The notes beneath the pieces were generated by a model. That model saw nothing but the letters and a program-made list of their open reading frames with translations. It searched no databases and had not been told where the DNA came from. This document shows positions 1 through 12,255 of a stretch of 64,000 bases of DNA, piece by piece. This DNA comes from Sclerurus mexicanus (lineage: Eukaryota; Chordata; Aves; Passeriformes; Furnariidae), in NCBI GenBank assembly GCA_013396755.1, contig VWZF01005124.1, positions 14,215-78,214 on the forward strand. The letters run 5' to 3'. Both the position numbers and the translations under genes were made by a program. Positions within the stretch are counted from its first letter, which is position 1; each line of letters opens with the position of its first letter.

Positions 1-3000
1 TGGAGTTTTGTTTGTTTTATTGTTGTTGTTGTTTTGGGGGATTTTATGTTTTGTTTGTTTTGTTTTTTGGTGTGTTTTTTTTCTGGGTAATCCACATCTT
101 ACGTTCTACAAAACATTGCTGAAACTAAATATGGAAAACAAGCCTTCATGAAATGCCTTTTTTTTTTTCTGTTTGCTTTTAACTTTGTATACATAGAATA
201 AATCTAGAAGTAAAGGTTGAGCTGCTGAACAGTGTAAATTTTTACCATAAATTTTAAGTGTGTTGCACAGTCTGAGGGGAACACAAAAGCATTAAGATGC
301 ATTTACATTGAAAAAAGAGTGGGTTTTGTAATGTTGAGAAAGAAATCCATCATGGTCCACATATTGCATTAAAGGATGGTTATGACATCCTTTACTGGAG
401 TAAAAACCCTGAAAGGTGCATCAAGGATATCTGACATTTGACACAGTACCATTCTTTGTCAGACAAAGTGATAGCACCATTTTCCTCTATGCAGGTGGAA
501 AAAAACCCCAAACAAATGACAAACAAATCACAGTCTCAGAAGCTGGTTCTTACAGAAGAGGAAATGGAAACTCTTGCTAGAGGAAATGGTAGAAGAATCT
601 AGAGGGGCAATGGGACAGGTATCTTCCCTCTGTTAGTACATGTAGTTAGTCATCTTCACTACAAGAAATATATAAGCAATATCTAAAAAATCCTGTCATA
701 TTACACAGCATGAAAATGTATTTGCACTGAAGCACTTTAAAAATGAGAAGTGTTATGTTTTTAGCCAGCTGGCCAATGCTGAGCTACTTAAAAACTAAAT
801 ATCTCATTGTTAGTTACCTATCAATGACACCCTGCAAACAAGTTTGTGTTTTTACTCACACAGCAGTGTCAGAGATGATACTTGCCCTAAGAAAATCTAC
901 CTCTATATATATATCGATAGAATTTGTAAAACTTATTTTTCCAGCAAAGAAAATATCTGTCATCTCTTCCCTCATTCAGGTAAGGTAAACTGTTCTGTAG
1001 ACAAAAATTGTATGAGTAATATCACCTTCATGACAAAAAAAAAAGCAGGAAGGTAAAAGGCAAGGAAGGAAAAAAAAAATAAAATCCAGAAATGAGAAAA
1101 CAAAATTGTTCCAAATCTGTGGCTTTTCTTATTAGTGCCTACCCTTGATTTGCCTCATTTTTAAAATAGCTAATACAGTGTAGTTTATTCATTAAATAAA
1201 CTAAGTATCCTCATTTATCTAAAAAATCCATAGAAATAATAGTCAGCTTTTTAATAGCCAAATAAGTAGAATCTTATGCAAGAATATATAGCTTAAAAGC
1301 CAGAGTAATCTCTTCACTTGTTCCTATTAGTATTCTACTTGGAAATGTCCCATTAGACATAAGGTGATAAGAAGAGTTATCTTTCAATTATTTTTCTGTT
1401 TGATTTATAGTATCTTCAATGAAAATACTGCAATCTGTATTTTTGATAGAACAGCCTATTTCCAAGAATTGTACATTCAAGATCTTTTACAGAATTAAAT
1501 AATATTGAAAGACGACAGTTTAAACATTGCTGTAATTTTGTGGGGGAAACTGCATGCCTCTACTCAGTTGCTCTTGTACTTATGTGCACAAACAGTAGTT
1601 ATTTCCTCACCATTTGAGGCAGTTCCAAGCTTATGTAAATTAACTCAGGTCCATTTTACCAGCAGAACAAAGCCAATTTGCATTAGCTGAAGAAGTGTCC
1701 TTCACTGAAGAGAGGGGAAAAACAATTAAATAAATGAAAAGATTAAATAAAGAAGCATAGTTTCAAAATGGAAATCACAAGAAAGATAAAGTCATGTTGG
1801 CAAAGATTTCAGCTGAGATCAGGAGATGTAAGACATCAACTCAGAATATTTAGAGTAGTGCTAACTGAAAGACAAATCTAAACCTTCCATCCCACAAGCT
1901 ATTACATACTTTGTTCTTAGGGTTTTTTTGTATTTTTGTTTTTTTTTCATAAATCTGGGGGGAGGGGATGGGAATAATAACATTTTTGAAAATAAAAGCT
2001 CTAGATAAATTCAAATTGCAGAAAAATGTGAGAGATGTATCAGTGTTTTTTACAAACAATATTTTTTTTTGCCATTCTTGAATTTAAAGTCATGATTTCA
2101 ATTAGCTGACCCAAAAATAATTTTTACCTGCCATTGAGAAAGGCCATTCAGTGCCTTCAGAGGTTTATTTTAACCTTGAAACAACTCCATTAGAGGAATT
2201 CCTCCAGAAAGGAATCATGAGGAGTTTGGACTACAATTTCACAGATATATGTGTATATATATACACAGATATAAATTGAAAGTCTTAGAGCTATTCAAAA
2301 GGAGGGCTTGTGAGTAGAGTTGTCAGTGGAGGTTGATTTGTAACTGCACCTGTGCTAAAAAAGATTGCTTCTCCTCCAGTCTCCTTCTCCCCCTCTGTCA
2401 TGTCTAGGAAGTTTGTGGCCACATGGCAGTGGTATCAGTTTCCTGATCAGATGAAGAACTAAATATTTATTCTTCATAATTCACAGTTACATCAATGACA
2501 TGATGTTTTTCAAGCAGTGGCTGCACTATTGCTAGAACTGACTCTGAGGAATTACTAAGAATGTGGCCAAGGATGGAGTGGAACTACTGGTCTTGAAGGA
2601 AGCACAAGTTCTGATAAGCCAATGGTGAAATTGCACCTCAGACACAAGATATCCAGTTAAAAGCTCTGAAACTGATATTATATTAAAACAACCAAAGAGA
2701 CTATGATTTGAATTTTGGATTGTTGTCGTAATTCAAACAGTGAGTCATTTTGGATAACCAGGTCAGAATAAAATTATTGCCAAACTGATAATTTGAAATA
2801 GGTCTGCATCCTTAATGTGGTTCCTTCTCTCCGCTTTGGAGTTTGCCTTTCTCTTACTATTTCTTGTGTTCTAATATGAGAGATCCCTCCACTTATGTCT
2901 AACAAAACTACTATTTAGGGATCTAGGGAGCAATTTCACTTATAAAGCATGTTACAAGGTATATACTTTTGTAATTTAAATGAAAAATGTAAGTCTGCTT

Positions 3001-3252
3001 TCAAGTAAGTGCAAGTTTGAATTTAGACATTTGAGAAAAAAAATTAAAATACATGTGATAAATATTGTCAAAGCCCTTTTGCTGCCATTCTCAACACTTG
3101 TTTACACTTGTTTTTAAAATGTTAAGTCACAAGTCTTAGGACACATATTGTTCTTCAGCATGACAATTCTAATAAGGTTAGTTAAAGACATCATTGTGCT
3201 TTTTACATTCAGATGAAGCAAGTGGTTTTCTTAGTCTATGGTAGCACAGATC

Positions 3253-3295
3253 TTGAGCTCTTGAACTCACTTTCAGCTCTTGCCTTGAATTGATA
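3253..3295 (+). repeat. 43-bp dispersed duplication, copy 1
   Basis: This 43-base segment, beginning TTGAGCTCTTGAACTCACTT, reappears at 3706-3748 in the same orientation with one mismatch (A versus G in the CAGC/CGGC step). Flanks of the two copies do not align, so this is not the edge of a longer visible duplication. The origin is unknown; templated insertion during break repair is one possibility. Confidence 0.85.
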
Positions 3296-3705
3296 GTTCT
3301 ATAGCTTCTTGTTACATATTGCTGACCATCACCATAAAAGTGCCTTTTACATTAAATCAACTGCTTTTGACAAGCTATTTCAGAACACCCAGACCATGTG
3401 CAAAGTATTTCCCCAGGGAGGTGTTTTGAAAAATATCTCCTGGAAAAGAGGTTGCTTAGTACAATTCTTCTTACAGTAACTCATGGAGTTTACATACTTG
3501 TCAAAAATCATTGTAAGTTCAGGGATACCTGCATGAAGTTTTGAACTGACATCTCATAGATCATCTGACAGCTATGTGTATGAAATTGTTTAACAGGAAC
3601 AACTTAGGAGGAAAAGGAGAAACAAAACATATTGGTTTATTTGCTCTGAGTTGTTTCCAGTTCTCCTTCGCTATACAAAGACTGTCAACTTCCAACACAT
3701 TATTT

Positions 3706-3748
3706 TTGAGCTCTTGAACTCACTTTCGGCTCTTGCCTTGAATTGATA
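3706..3748 (+). repeat. 43-bp dispersed duplication, copy 2
   Basis: Second copy of the segment at 3253-3295, about 450 bases downstream, same strand, 42 of 43 bases identical. It sits just before an A-rich stretch. No coding or structural role is evident. Confidence 0.85.
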
Positions 3749-4602
3749 TTACTAGGAAAAAAAAGGTTTCTTTATTTTTTAAAGTTAATAGTGTAAGTGA
3801 AGCAATGGTATCATATCTCTATCTTGTATTTTGAAGGGAAGTTTTTTTTTATCAGTAAGAGTATTTCACCAGGAATGATTGAGTGAGAGAAGGAAAGAGT
3901 CTTCCCAACTTCCTGCATAAGGCAGAAAGAAAGGCAACTGGAGTCAAACTAGAATCTCATAGTTTCTTATATCTGCTTCTCCCCTTGTCCTGAACACTCA
4001 ATGCATAAGAAGTCCATTGGATAATATAAAGCTGAGAATCTGTTCTTTCTGCCTCTGTTTAAAAAACCCAAAGCTTTCATCAAGGTATAATGACATGTAT
4101 AAGACAAGAAGAAAAGTAATGGCTTCTACAGGTGTATTACATCAAATTCACAGCTGAACAAACTGCATGGGACATAATTTGGTCTCAATGAGTCTTCAAA
4201 AAAACTGCATCATTTTTATAAGAAACTTTTAAGATAGTTGAGAATTTATCCAGACTAGATTTCTTGACTATTACTTACAGAAATATTTGACATAGAATTT
4301 ATTCAATTTATTCATGACCGTAATGCCTCAGAATATTAATAGAGACCTTCTAATTTAAAAGGTTGGATATTGATCTTTAGCTAATTAGTAGTCCTTTCTA
4401 AGTCCACAACATCTAAAATACATCACAGGAAGTTTCCTTGGTTTCACTAACCCTATCACATTCTGTAGGAAAAGATCATGAGTGAAACTGATACCAACAG
4501 CTGCTATCAGTTATCCAGGTCTTTCCTGGAAGAACCCTCTCTGCAAGAATTCAGATTAGTCCCTTATTTCATTATGTAATATAAGACCCCTAATCTCCTT
4601 GC

Positions 4603-4633
<31 letters not shown>

Positions 4634-4634
4634 T
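4603..4634. repeat. Compound (TA)n(CA)n microsatellite
   Basis: About eight TA units run directly into about seven CA units. This is a typical compound dinucleotide microsatellite, likely length-variable between individuals. Confidence 0.95.
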
Positions 4635-4719
4635 AGTCATGATTGTTTTGTTTTTTTAAATTACTAAATAGTTGAATATAATTGCCTTTACCTGTCTTTT
4701 TAGCTTTTTTTTTTCACAA

Positions 4720-5665
4720 GACACAGCAAAGGGATGGAAGGGAGTTCATGGAAAGACAGATAGGAAAGCAATGAGAGGGCAGTAGCTGGAGGGCTTCATC
4801 AATAGGATCCTGTTGATCAGGTGGCCTTTAGTAAACAAAGGTTCCCTTTGCTGCCTCAGTCTCTAGTTTTTCCCATAAGCTTTCAACCTGTTTGTGGCTA
4901 TTCTTTAGAGACACCTCTTTGCACTTTGTCCCTTTCTTGATGTAGAGGGAAACCCTTCCATGCCTTCTTCCTTACCTGTCCCTTCTGAACAGCCTATCAA
5001 TAGTTTCACTCCAGTCATGGGATTTGTCTTACCAAGTTTCAATAATGACAACTTGGTCATGGCTTTCTAGTAGCATGGTAGTTTCCAGTTCTTCCTGTTT
5101 GTTGATGATGTTGTGTGCACTGCTGTAAGGGCACTTAAGCTGCACTGACAAATTGGTCATCCTCTTAGGGGAGCATAATTCCTTTGTAGTATTTCACTAA
5201 TGTTTGTGTGGTTGCCTCCTATTGCCTCAGGAGCCCCTGGCTGATCTCTGTAAGACTTTACATCTGTTACAGTGTAGCCACCACATCTCAAAGCAACAGT
5301 CTGCGGGCCCTTGCTAGCATCACATCTCCCTTTGATATGTCATCCCATAACTTGTCACAGGCAAGCTTGATATTATCCTCTGCTCCTTTCAGGTCTAGTT
5401 TAAAGTCTGTCATTGAGCCCTGGTAGCTCATGAGCAAAGATCCTTTTTTCCCCTTTGAGAAAGGTAAATCGAGCCCAATGCCAGCAGGCCCAGTGCTTTA
5501 TCTTATAACTGAAAAATATGACATTGTGGTGATGACACCAGCCACGGAGCCATGTATTAATAGACTGGATCCATCTGTTTCTTCCAATATTGCTGCCTGC
5601 AACTGGAAGGATAGAGGGAGAGGACCTACAGTTACTATAGTGTCTCCTAAGATCAGACCTCATTT
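4720..5665 (-). mobile_element. CR1 LINE fragment: end of ORF1 (esterase) and start of ORF2 (endonuclease)
   Basis: Read on the minus strand, this is the middle of a CR1 retrotransposon. The frame 5663-5400 carries the C-terminal part of CR1 ORF1, an SGNH-esterase-like domain: recognisable steps are NTWLRGWCHHHN near residue 36 and FLKGEKRIFAHEL near residue 68, next to the usual end of ORF1. Further along the minus strand, about 5125-4745, come the opening of ORF2 (the endonuclease N-terminus, with NKQEELE-like DNA at about 5110-5075) and later endonuclease DNA. ORF2 is broken by stops and frameshifts. No reverse transcriptase or 3' tail is present on the left side, although CR1 copies normally lose the 5' end, not the 3' end. 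Assignment rests on remembered CR1 protein and DNA patterns; the outer boundaries are approximate. Confidence 0.85.
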
Positions 5666-8600
5666 TGCTATTATTCCACAGCCTAAGGGAAAGACTCTTT
5701 CCCTTTCATAGTACATGAATTAATCAGCCAAATTCACCTGTACAAATTAAGGAGCAAGAACCATCTGCTTCCTGTTGTAGGTTTCTATCCTGAAACTGGT
5801 GAGAGATAAAAGTCTACATACATTTACATACTGGGATCAAATCCAAAACTTAATCATTCATGGAATTCATTGGAGATCTTCTAGAAATCGCCTTGTGATT
5901 ACCAAAACTGCTGTAGCTAAAATATCTATAAACTGTCTCAATGCATGTAGTTCTAATACTGATTTTTTGAAAACACTTAGAACATAAGTTAAAGGAAACT
6001 ATAAAAATAGCACCAGAAAGCTCTTCTGTTTTGTGTTAATAAATTAATTCACTGTGGTTAATAATAAAAATTTTGGGGGTGATTTTATTCTGTTATTCTT
6101 TTCAGGTCATATAAAAAAAAACAAACAAAAAAACCTCAATAAAATAAAACATTGCAGAATGTATTGCAGTTTTACACTAGTTGCTTTTACAATTCAATCC
6201 ATGTAAGCCACACCAGAGGCTGTGCTAAGTGTAGCCTTTCCGGGTTCATTAGAGTGGCTGCTCATTCAACAATGTTTCACTTGCCAGTAGTCAGTCTCTC
6301 CAAATCCTTGCAAGCCTTCTGAGGACACAGCTCTGCTAATAAGCTGCAATGGGGCCTTGTGCTTACAACTATTCCTTTTATTGTTTATTATGTACCTCTA
6401 ACATTGCCAAGCTGTGTAGTTTTTAAGTGAAAAGCTGAGTAAATCACACATTTACACACTGTACATATCAGTTTTCCAGATGGGAAAACTGAGTGTCACG
6501 TATATCCCAGGAAAGGACAATAACAAGATTGTCTATACAGTTGCTTGCCAGGCCTTCATCTGCATGTTGATTTTTCTATTTCTCAATGTAAAATAAGATC
6601 CATCTCTTATCCAGAGTGTAACATAATTTTTTTGGTTGTGTTTGTGATTCTTTCAAGGCCTTTGCTATATTCAGCTATTGCAAATAAACAATTTCAGGGT
6701 TACCCCGAATTAAACATCACCCTGAAAGTATAACTGAAAAAAAGATACTGACTGAAAAAAAGGCAACCACTATGCTTTCTCACTATTCCTGTATCAGAGC
6801 GATGGAAAAAAACCCAACCCAACCAAACAAAAACCTAAACAAACAAAAAACATCAACCAAACAAAAAAAGAATCCCACAGCTTTTTAAGACTTACAGAGT
6901 TGATGATAGCATCTTCTCCATAATGACATCTAACTGGAAGGCAAACTTGATTATCAGTTCAAAGCTTGCCTGGAGATGCAGAATCTAAAGAAACTATTTC
7001 CCCAGTTGTAGCCATAAAACACACTACTTTTGGTCCTCTTAATACTGTGTGATTGGCTTTGCCTCTCTGGAAAGAGATGCTACCTCCTGAATAGCAAAGT
7101 TGATAGAACAACCACTGATTGTACTATTTGCAACAAAACCCAGCAATCCCAGGAACACACACCAACCTGATTTTTGAGGTAAATATGCATTATTTCTCTT
7201 AAATTAAGGATAACAAAAAAGATGCAAAACATGAATAAAAGAGTTAGAATGTTTTTTAAAAGGGGAAAACTCATCTCTAAAAGAAAAAAAAAAACAAAAT
7301 GGATTAAGACAATTATTCTTTCACACTTTCTACCCCTTTATCACTAATGTGGGCCTTTTCCTTGAGTTTGTCTTAGTATAGAGGCATTTAGCTTTTTCCT
7401 CAGCAGCAAGAAACACTCACAGCCTGTTCTAAGAAATGTCATTTTCTAAGCTATGAATTCTGCCTCCTCACTCTTTTTTGAGGATTTTCAGGGTTTCTGA
7501 ACTGCAGGATCCTGGGTTTACCCCATCAGTCCTTCTCTGCATGCCCAACTGGCATGTTCACTTCCCACCAGAGAGAAAAGTTTCTCTTTCTGAAATGGTT
7601 TCCACTCAACCCACATTTCATGGGACAGCAAAGGGCAAAGCATCCAAATTCCTACCCACTGCCAAGTCACAATCCTTGAACAGAACACAAAATACTGAAA
7701 CAAGTAAAACAGACACAGTGGGTTACAGAGAGAGCACTGAGAGGAGCAGCCATTTGAACTTTTTAGATTAACTCCCAGAACTCTCTGTTTATGCGCTTGT
7801 GGTCCTTTTACAGAATCAGCCTAACTGCATTTACAGCTGGTTTTGCAGACCTCTATTTCAGGGAAATAAAAACAGCACAATCAAGGAAACTTCCCAGAGA
7901 AAACCATGGAAATTTTAAGTCTATAAGCTAAACCCATTGGACTTCAAAACCTAGTTATTTAAAGATATTTGTAGCTATTAAAGCTATTTATTTAGATTGA
8001 CAGACCCATGAGGTTTACATGACTGAGTTCTTCATTACACAGCACAGAGAATTTCTCCATGAGGATCCAGTACATTTTTGTTGTGATGGAATTTCCCCTT
8101 CAAAAAAAGACGTAGTGTTGATAAAAAAAAAATCTGTATTGACAGTCTGGTTTTCTGAGAAGTAATTTCAAAGTTTAATTGCCCTTGCAGTTAGATATAT
8201 AACTTCTTTCAGTGCTCAAACTGCTTCATCTTGTAATTGCAGTTGTCTGACAGATTAAATAGCTCCTTATCAGAAATCAATTTCACATTTATACACTTGG
8301 AAACTGTGGTATAGTCTAGTAAAATATCTATTTAATAAGACTGAAAATTTTTAAAATATTATTTTAATTTCATAAATTTTGCAATTTGATATTTTCAGCT
8401 TACAAAATTTTAAATATATCTTTTAAAACTTAATATAGTACTTGTGGGAGAAACAAACCTCCCTTACCTGTATACACAGGAACTGCTTTTCCCCTGCTTA
8501 GATAGGTAAGATGATCTTGTCTCAGAAACAATACATCTCTGGAAGGTTAAAGTGGTTGTTCATAATTATTAATTTCAGTATGATTCCTTCCAACTATATT

Positions 8601-11394
8601 GTTTCTCACAATGTAATTATTACAAATGCTACTCTTTTCCTATGACAAGTTTTTGAATTTTTTTCTGAATTTATGTTCCTTTATGTCACTGAAAAAATTG
8701 TAAGTAATATGAAAACTTTAATAGCAATTTTTTTCCCCCCACATACTCTAAACTACTGATCAAATCATACAGGGCTAGGAACAAATCTCCTCTGGCTGAC
8801 ACATCCCCATTTAACTTGACTTTTGATAACTAAGAGCTAGAATAGTTTTAACTCTCTATATACATAATATAGTGATTTTACATAACATTTGAGAAAGAGA
8901 AAAGCCATGAGAAGGAAGGAGTAATGAAAATGTATGATATAACATCAGATACCAGTAAAGTTTTTATGTGTTCTTGAAACAATATGGACTTACTTCTAGG
9001 CAACTATCTAAGTTCATGTTAGTATTTTCCTTATTTCCTCTTTATTAGCTTTTTCACACATTCTCAAATGAATTTAAGCTGTTTACTTTATCAACCCTTT
9101 AACCTGATGAAAATATTTTGCATCATTTTCATTCAGTCAACCCAAATGTGTATATTATTCCAAAATATACACAGGCAGGAAAAATTTATCAAAATTCTAT
9201 CTGAGAACTCTTGAAAAAAAAAAAAAAAAAGAAAGTTTTAAAGCTGAGAGAGAAAAGAGGAAGATGATTTTTCCCTGTTTCTCTCTACATATATATTACA
9301 TATATATTTACTGTTTTCTATCTGAATCCTTCCAATAACACTGAGTGTACATAAGCATCTACTTTAGGCTTTAGAACCTTACTCTGGTTTTATTAGTATT
9401 ACCTATCTATTTTTTTCACAAAAGCTGTGAATTGTAAATGTATGTCAGCTATTTCGTCTGTCTATCTTTTGTAGCAATATTCTGTTAAAATACAAATTCA
9501 AGGAATTTATTATTACCTCACACTTTTATTTTATATTGCTTTGCATGAGGGAAAAAATTTTCATATATTCCTAATATATTTCCACTTCTTACAATTCAGG
9601 GGAAATTTCTTAATATCTTCTCCATTATGTTTGTTTTTTATCCTCAAAACAACACCTTTACCATTTTCTCCTGAACTTTATCTCCTGTGTCAGTAGGGTA
9701 GTTGAGCTTGGAGGGATTTTAATAAAGATGACATCCACTGTTGACAGTGAATCAATTTGTGTATTCTCCACTAGATCACAGAGTGCTCAGTTACAACAAT
9801 AATCTATATTACTTTATCCTTAGATTTGTCATCACTCAGTTTATACTCAACCTCTGTTTACGTCAATGAGTGTTTCTGTATCCTTATAAATTTGAAAAGA
9901 TTCTTGGCTGGATATGAGTTTGGGTGTCTATCATAATTTTCTCCAGTGAAAAACATCAAACAATCAAAATATGAAGATATGGAAAGGGGAGTAATAAACT
10001 TTTCTGTGGCTGATGTGCAATACACTTCTATGATCCAATCAATTTGACATGACTTTTCTCACAATAGAAAATGATACTTGGTGTTCATTTCCATGATACA
10101 TAGAAGCTAAGAAAGCATATTTCTTTCATCTGTCCTAGAAACATAAAACAGGAGGTAAAGCTGGGTATCTTATAAATACACACAAACAGAGTCATAAATA
10201 CATTAACAAGCATATTTTAGGGTGATAAGGATTGATAAAGAGTTTCATGAATCTCCATGGTATATGCAGATAAAATGGGAACTCTAAGAGTTTTTTTTTC
10301 TGTGATATATCTAATCAAGTAATTTATATTCACTGATATTAAACAAATAGATCCTTGCTTCACTGTTTTCAATGGCATATTAGATTGTTCAGTTTTATAC
10401 AATCAACAGAAGATAGTAAGAATAGGAAAAACATCCACTTAAGGTGATATTCTGTATAACAACTGACACAGTTGAATGTTTTACTGATTATGATTCATGA
10501 GTGTCTCTGTATATGGAAAGGGAGACAAAAATTACTGATGTTGACAAAATGCATTAGTGCTAGTCAGGAATTACTCCATCCCACAGGACACATGGGTTTC
10601 ATACTTCTCAGTTAAGCATGCCAGCCTTCCTCATATTTTGTGATGTACACAGTAGGAACGCATAATTACCACCGTTGTCTAATGCAAAGTTTATAAAACT
10701 ATGAAAAGACTGGAGTAGATCACACTAAAATAGAAGCAACATTGAGTATTACAGAAAGATTTGAAGCAAAAAGGTATTTTCTCATTAGGGTAAAATTTTC
10801 TACAAAAATCCTTGTACACCTGGGATTGATTTAGCAGACATACACTGGGGTGAAGCACAATGTGCTCCCTCTCTGCAGGGAATCTGTACTGTTCTACAGA
10901 TGTTGTTTGTGGCCAATATGCAATCTTCCTTCCCATGTAGTCATGGCAGATCTTTTTAGGAGTTTATAGAGCATTTATGTAATGCATCCAGGTTTCCAGG
11001 GACTTCATTGTGACTTCACAAAGACAGGTAACATCCATTTGGGTTTATATCCTGGTAAACATGAATACTGATGTTTCTATTAAAAAAAAAAACAAAACCA
11101 AACTTAAATCCATGTGTTTGTTCAATAATAATATAGGCTTCTTGGTAGATAACACATAACATGTCCTTTAGCAAAGAGTGCAGAAGTATAAGGCACTGTT
11201 ACTATCTTAATATATATTGCAATAATAAGAATATATATACAATTTTTTAAGTGTGTAAGCATGTACGTATATATAAGTATATATTGGACATGCATCATGA
11301 GTCAGTCTTCCACATGTCAGCTCTCTGTAGGTTTTGGTAGTGGAGGGGAGGCTACAGGGGTGGGTTCTGTGAGAAGATACTGGAAGCTTCATTT
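5666..11394. other. AT-rich non-coding DNA, no gene seen
   Basis: No recognisable gene or interspersed repeat. It holds A/C-rich simple tracts (for example 6805-6870), a poly(A) run near 9214-9231 and short TA palindromes near 9283-9312 and 11230-11285. The longest open frames (about 97 codons at 7478-7771, 81 codons on the minus strand at 10936-10691) have no familiar domain and look like chance. Confidence 0.55.
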
Positions 11395-12255
11395 ATGTCT
11401 GATGGAGTAAATGCCAACTGACTCCAAGATGAACCTGCCATTGACAGTCTTAGCCCATCAGAGATGGTGGTAGCACCTCTAGGATAACATATTTAAGAAG
11501 AGAGGAAAAAAGTATTCAATCACTTCATCTGGGGAAAGGAGTGAGAATGCCTGAGAAGAACAGTCGTACCACAGCAGGTGGATGCCCAGAGGATGTAAAC
11601 TTCTGAGAAGCCATGCTGGAGCAGGCTCTTACTAGGATTTGTGAGCCCATGGAGAGAGGAACCCACACTATATCAGGTTTGCTGGCAGGATTTGTGAGCC
11701 CAGGGGGGACCCATGCCAGAGCAATCTGTTCCTGAAGGATTGCACCCTGTGGAAGGGACTCACACTGGAGCTGTTCATGAAGAACCGCAGCCCATGGAAA
11801 GGACCCAGAAGTTTGTGAGGGACCATCTCCCATGAGAGGAACCCCACACTGGAGTAGAGGATGAGTGAGAGGATTCCTCCGCATGAGGACGAAGAAGCGG
11901 CAGAGACAATGTGTGATGAACTGACCACAGTCCCCATTCTGTCTTGCTGCTTTGCTGCAGGGGAGGAGGAGAAGGGAGCAAAGCTAAACCCAGGAAGAAG
12001 GCATGGGTTGGGGGGAAGATACTTTCAAGATTTCATTTTGTTTTATTTTCCTACTCTGATTGGATTGGTAATAAATTAATTTCCCCAAGTGAGTCTTTTT
12101 TTTCCCAGGATGGTAATAGGTGACTGATCTCTCCCCTTCCCTATATTGACCCCAAAGTCATTCATTTTATTTTCTCTCCCTTGCCCAGTTGAGGAGGGGG
12201 AGACAGATTGGCTTTAGTGAGGACCTGGCACCCAGGCAGGGTTAGCCTACCCACA
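11395..12255 (+). mobile_element. Avian endogenous retrovirus solo LTR (ERVL-like family)
   Basis: The sequence matches an LTR type I recognise from many bird genomes. A TATA-like CATATTTAAG lies near 11488. A module-rich central part spans about 11600-11870. Downstream come a CCAAT-box-like GATTGG at 12057-12062, an AATAAA poly(A) signal at 12070-12075, and a 3' end in CCCACA near 12255. The central part consists of imperfect ~40-bp modules, each with a CCATGG-(A)GGACCCACACTGGAGCAG-type core. No retroviral coding sequence is attached, so it is probably a solo LTR left by recombination. The 5' boundary is uncertain by tens of bases. A minus-strand copy of the same family is at 17932-18432. 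Open frames of up to 119 codons on the minus strand here are antisense shadows of the modules. Confidence 0.8.

Larger units (their letters stand above)
1..4719. other. AT-rich non-coding DNA, no gene seen
   Basis: The first 80 bases are a G/T-rich simple tract built of GTTT and GTT steps. The rest is AT-rich single-copy-looking sequence with A and T homopolymers. Reading frames are at most about 80 codons, have ordinary stop density and resemble no protein I know. A palindromic TA/CA patch lies near 2240-2275 and a TA-then-CA microsatellite at 4603-4634. A 43-bp sequence occurs twice, at 3253-3295 and 3706-3748 (listed separately). No splice-bounded exon is supportable by eye. Confidence 0.6.

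Noticed and set aside
11525..11981. Overlapping minus-strand frames of 68-119 codons
   Set aside because: They run antisense through the GC-rich module region of an LTR. Their length follows from composition and repeats.
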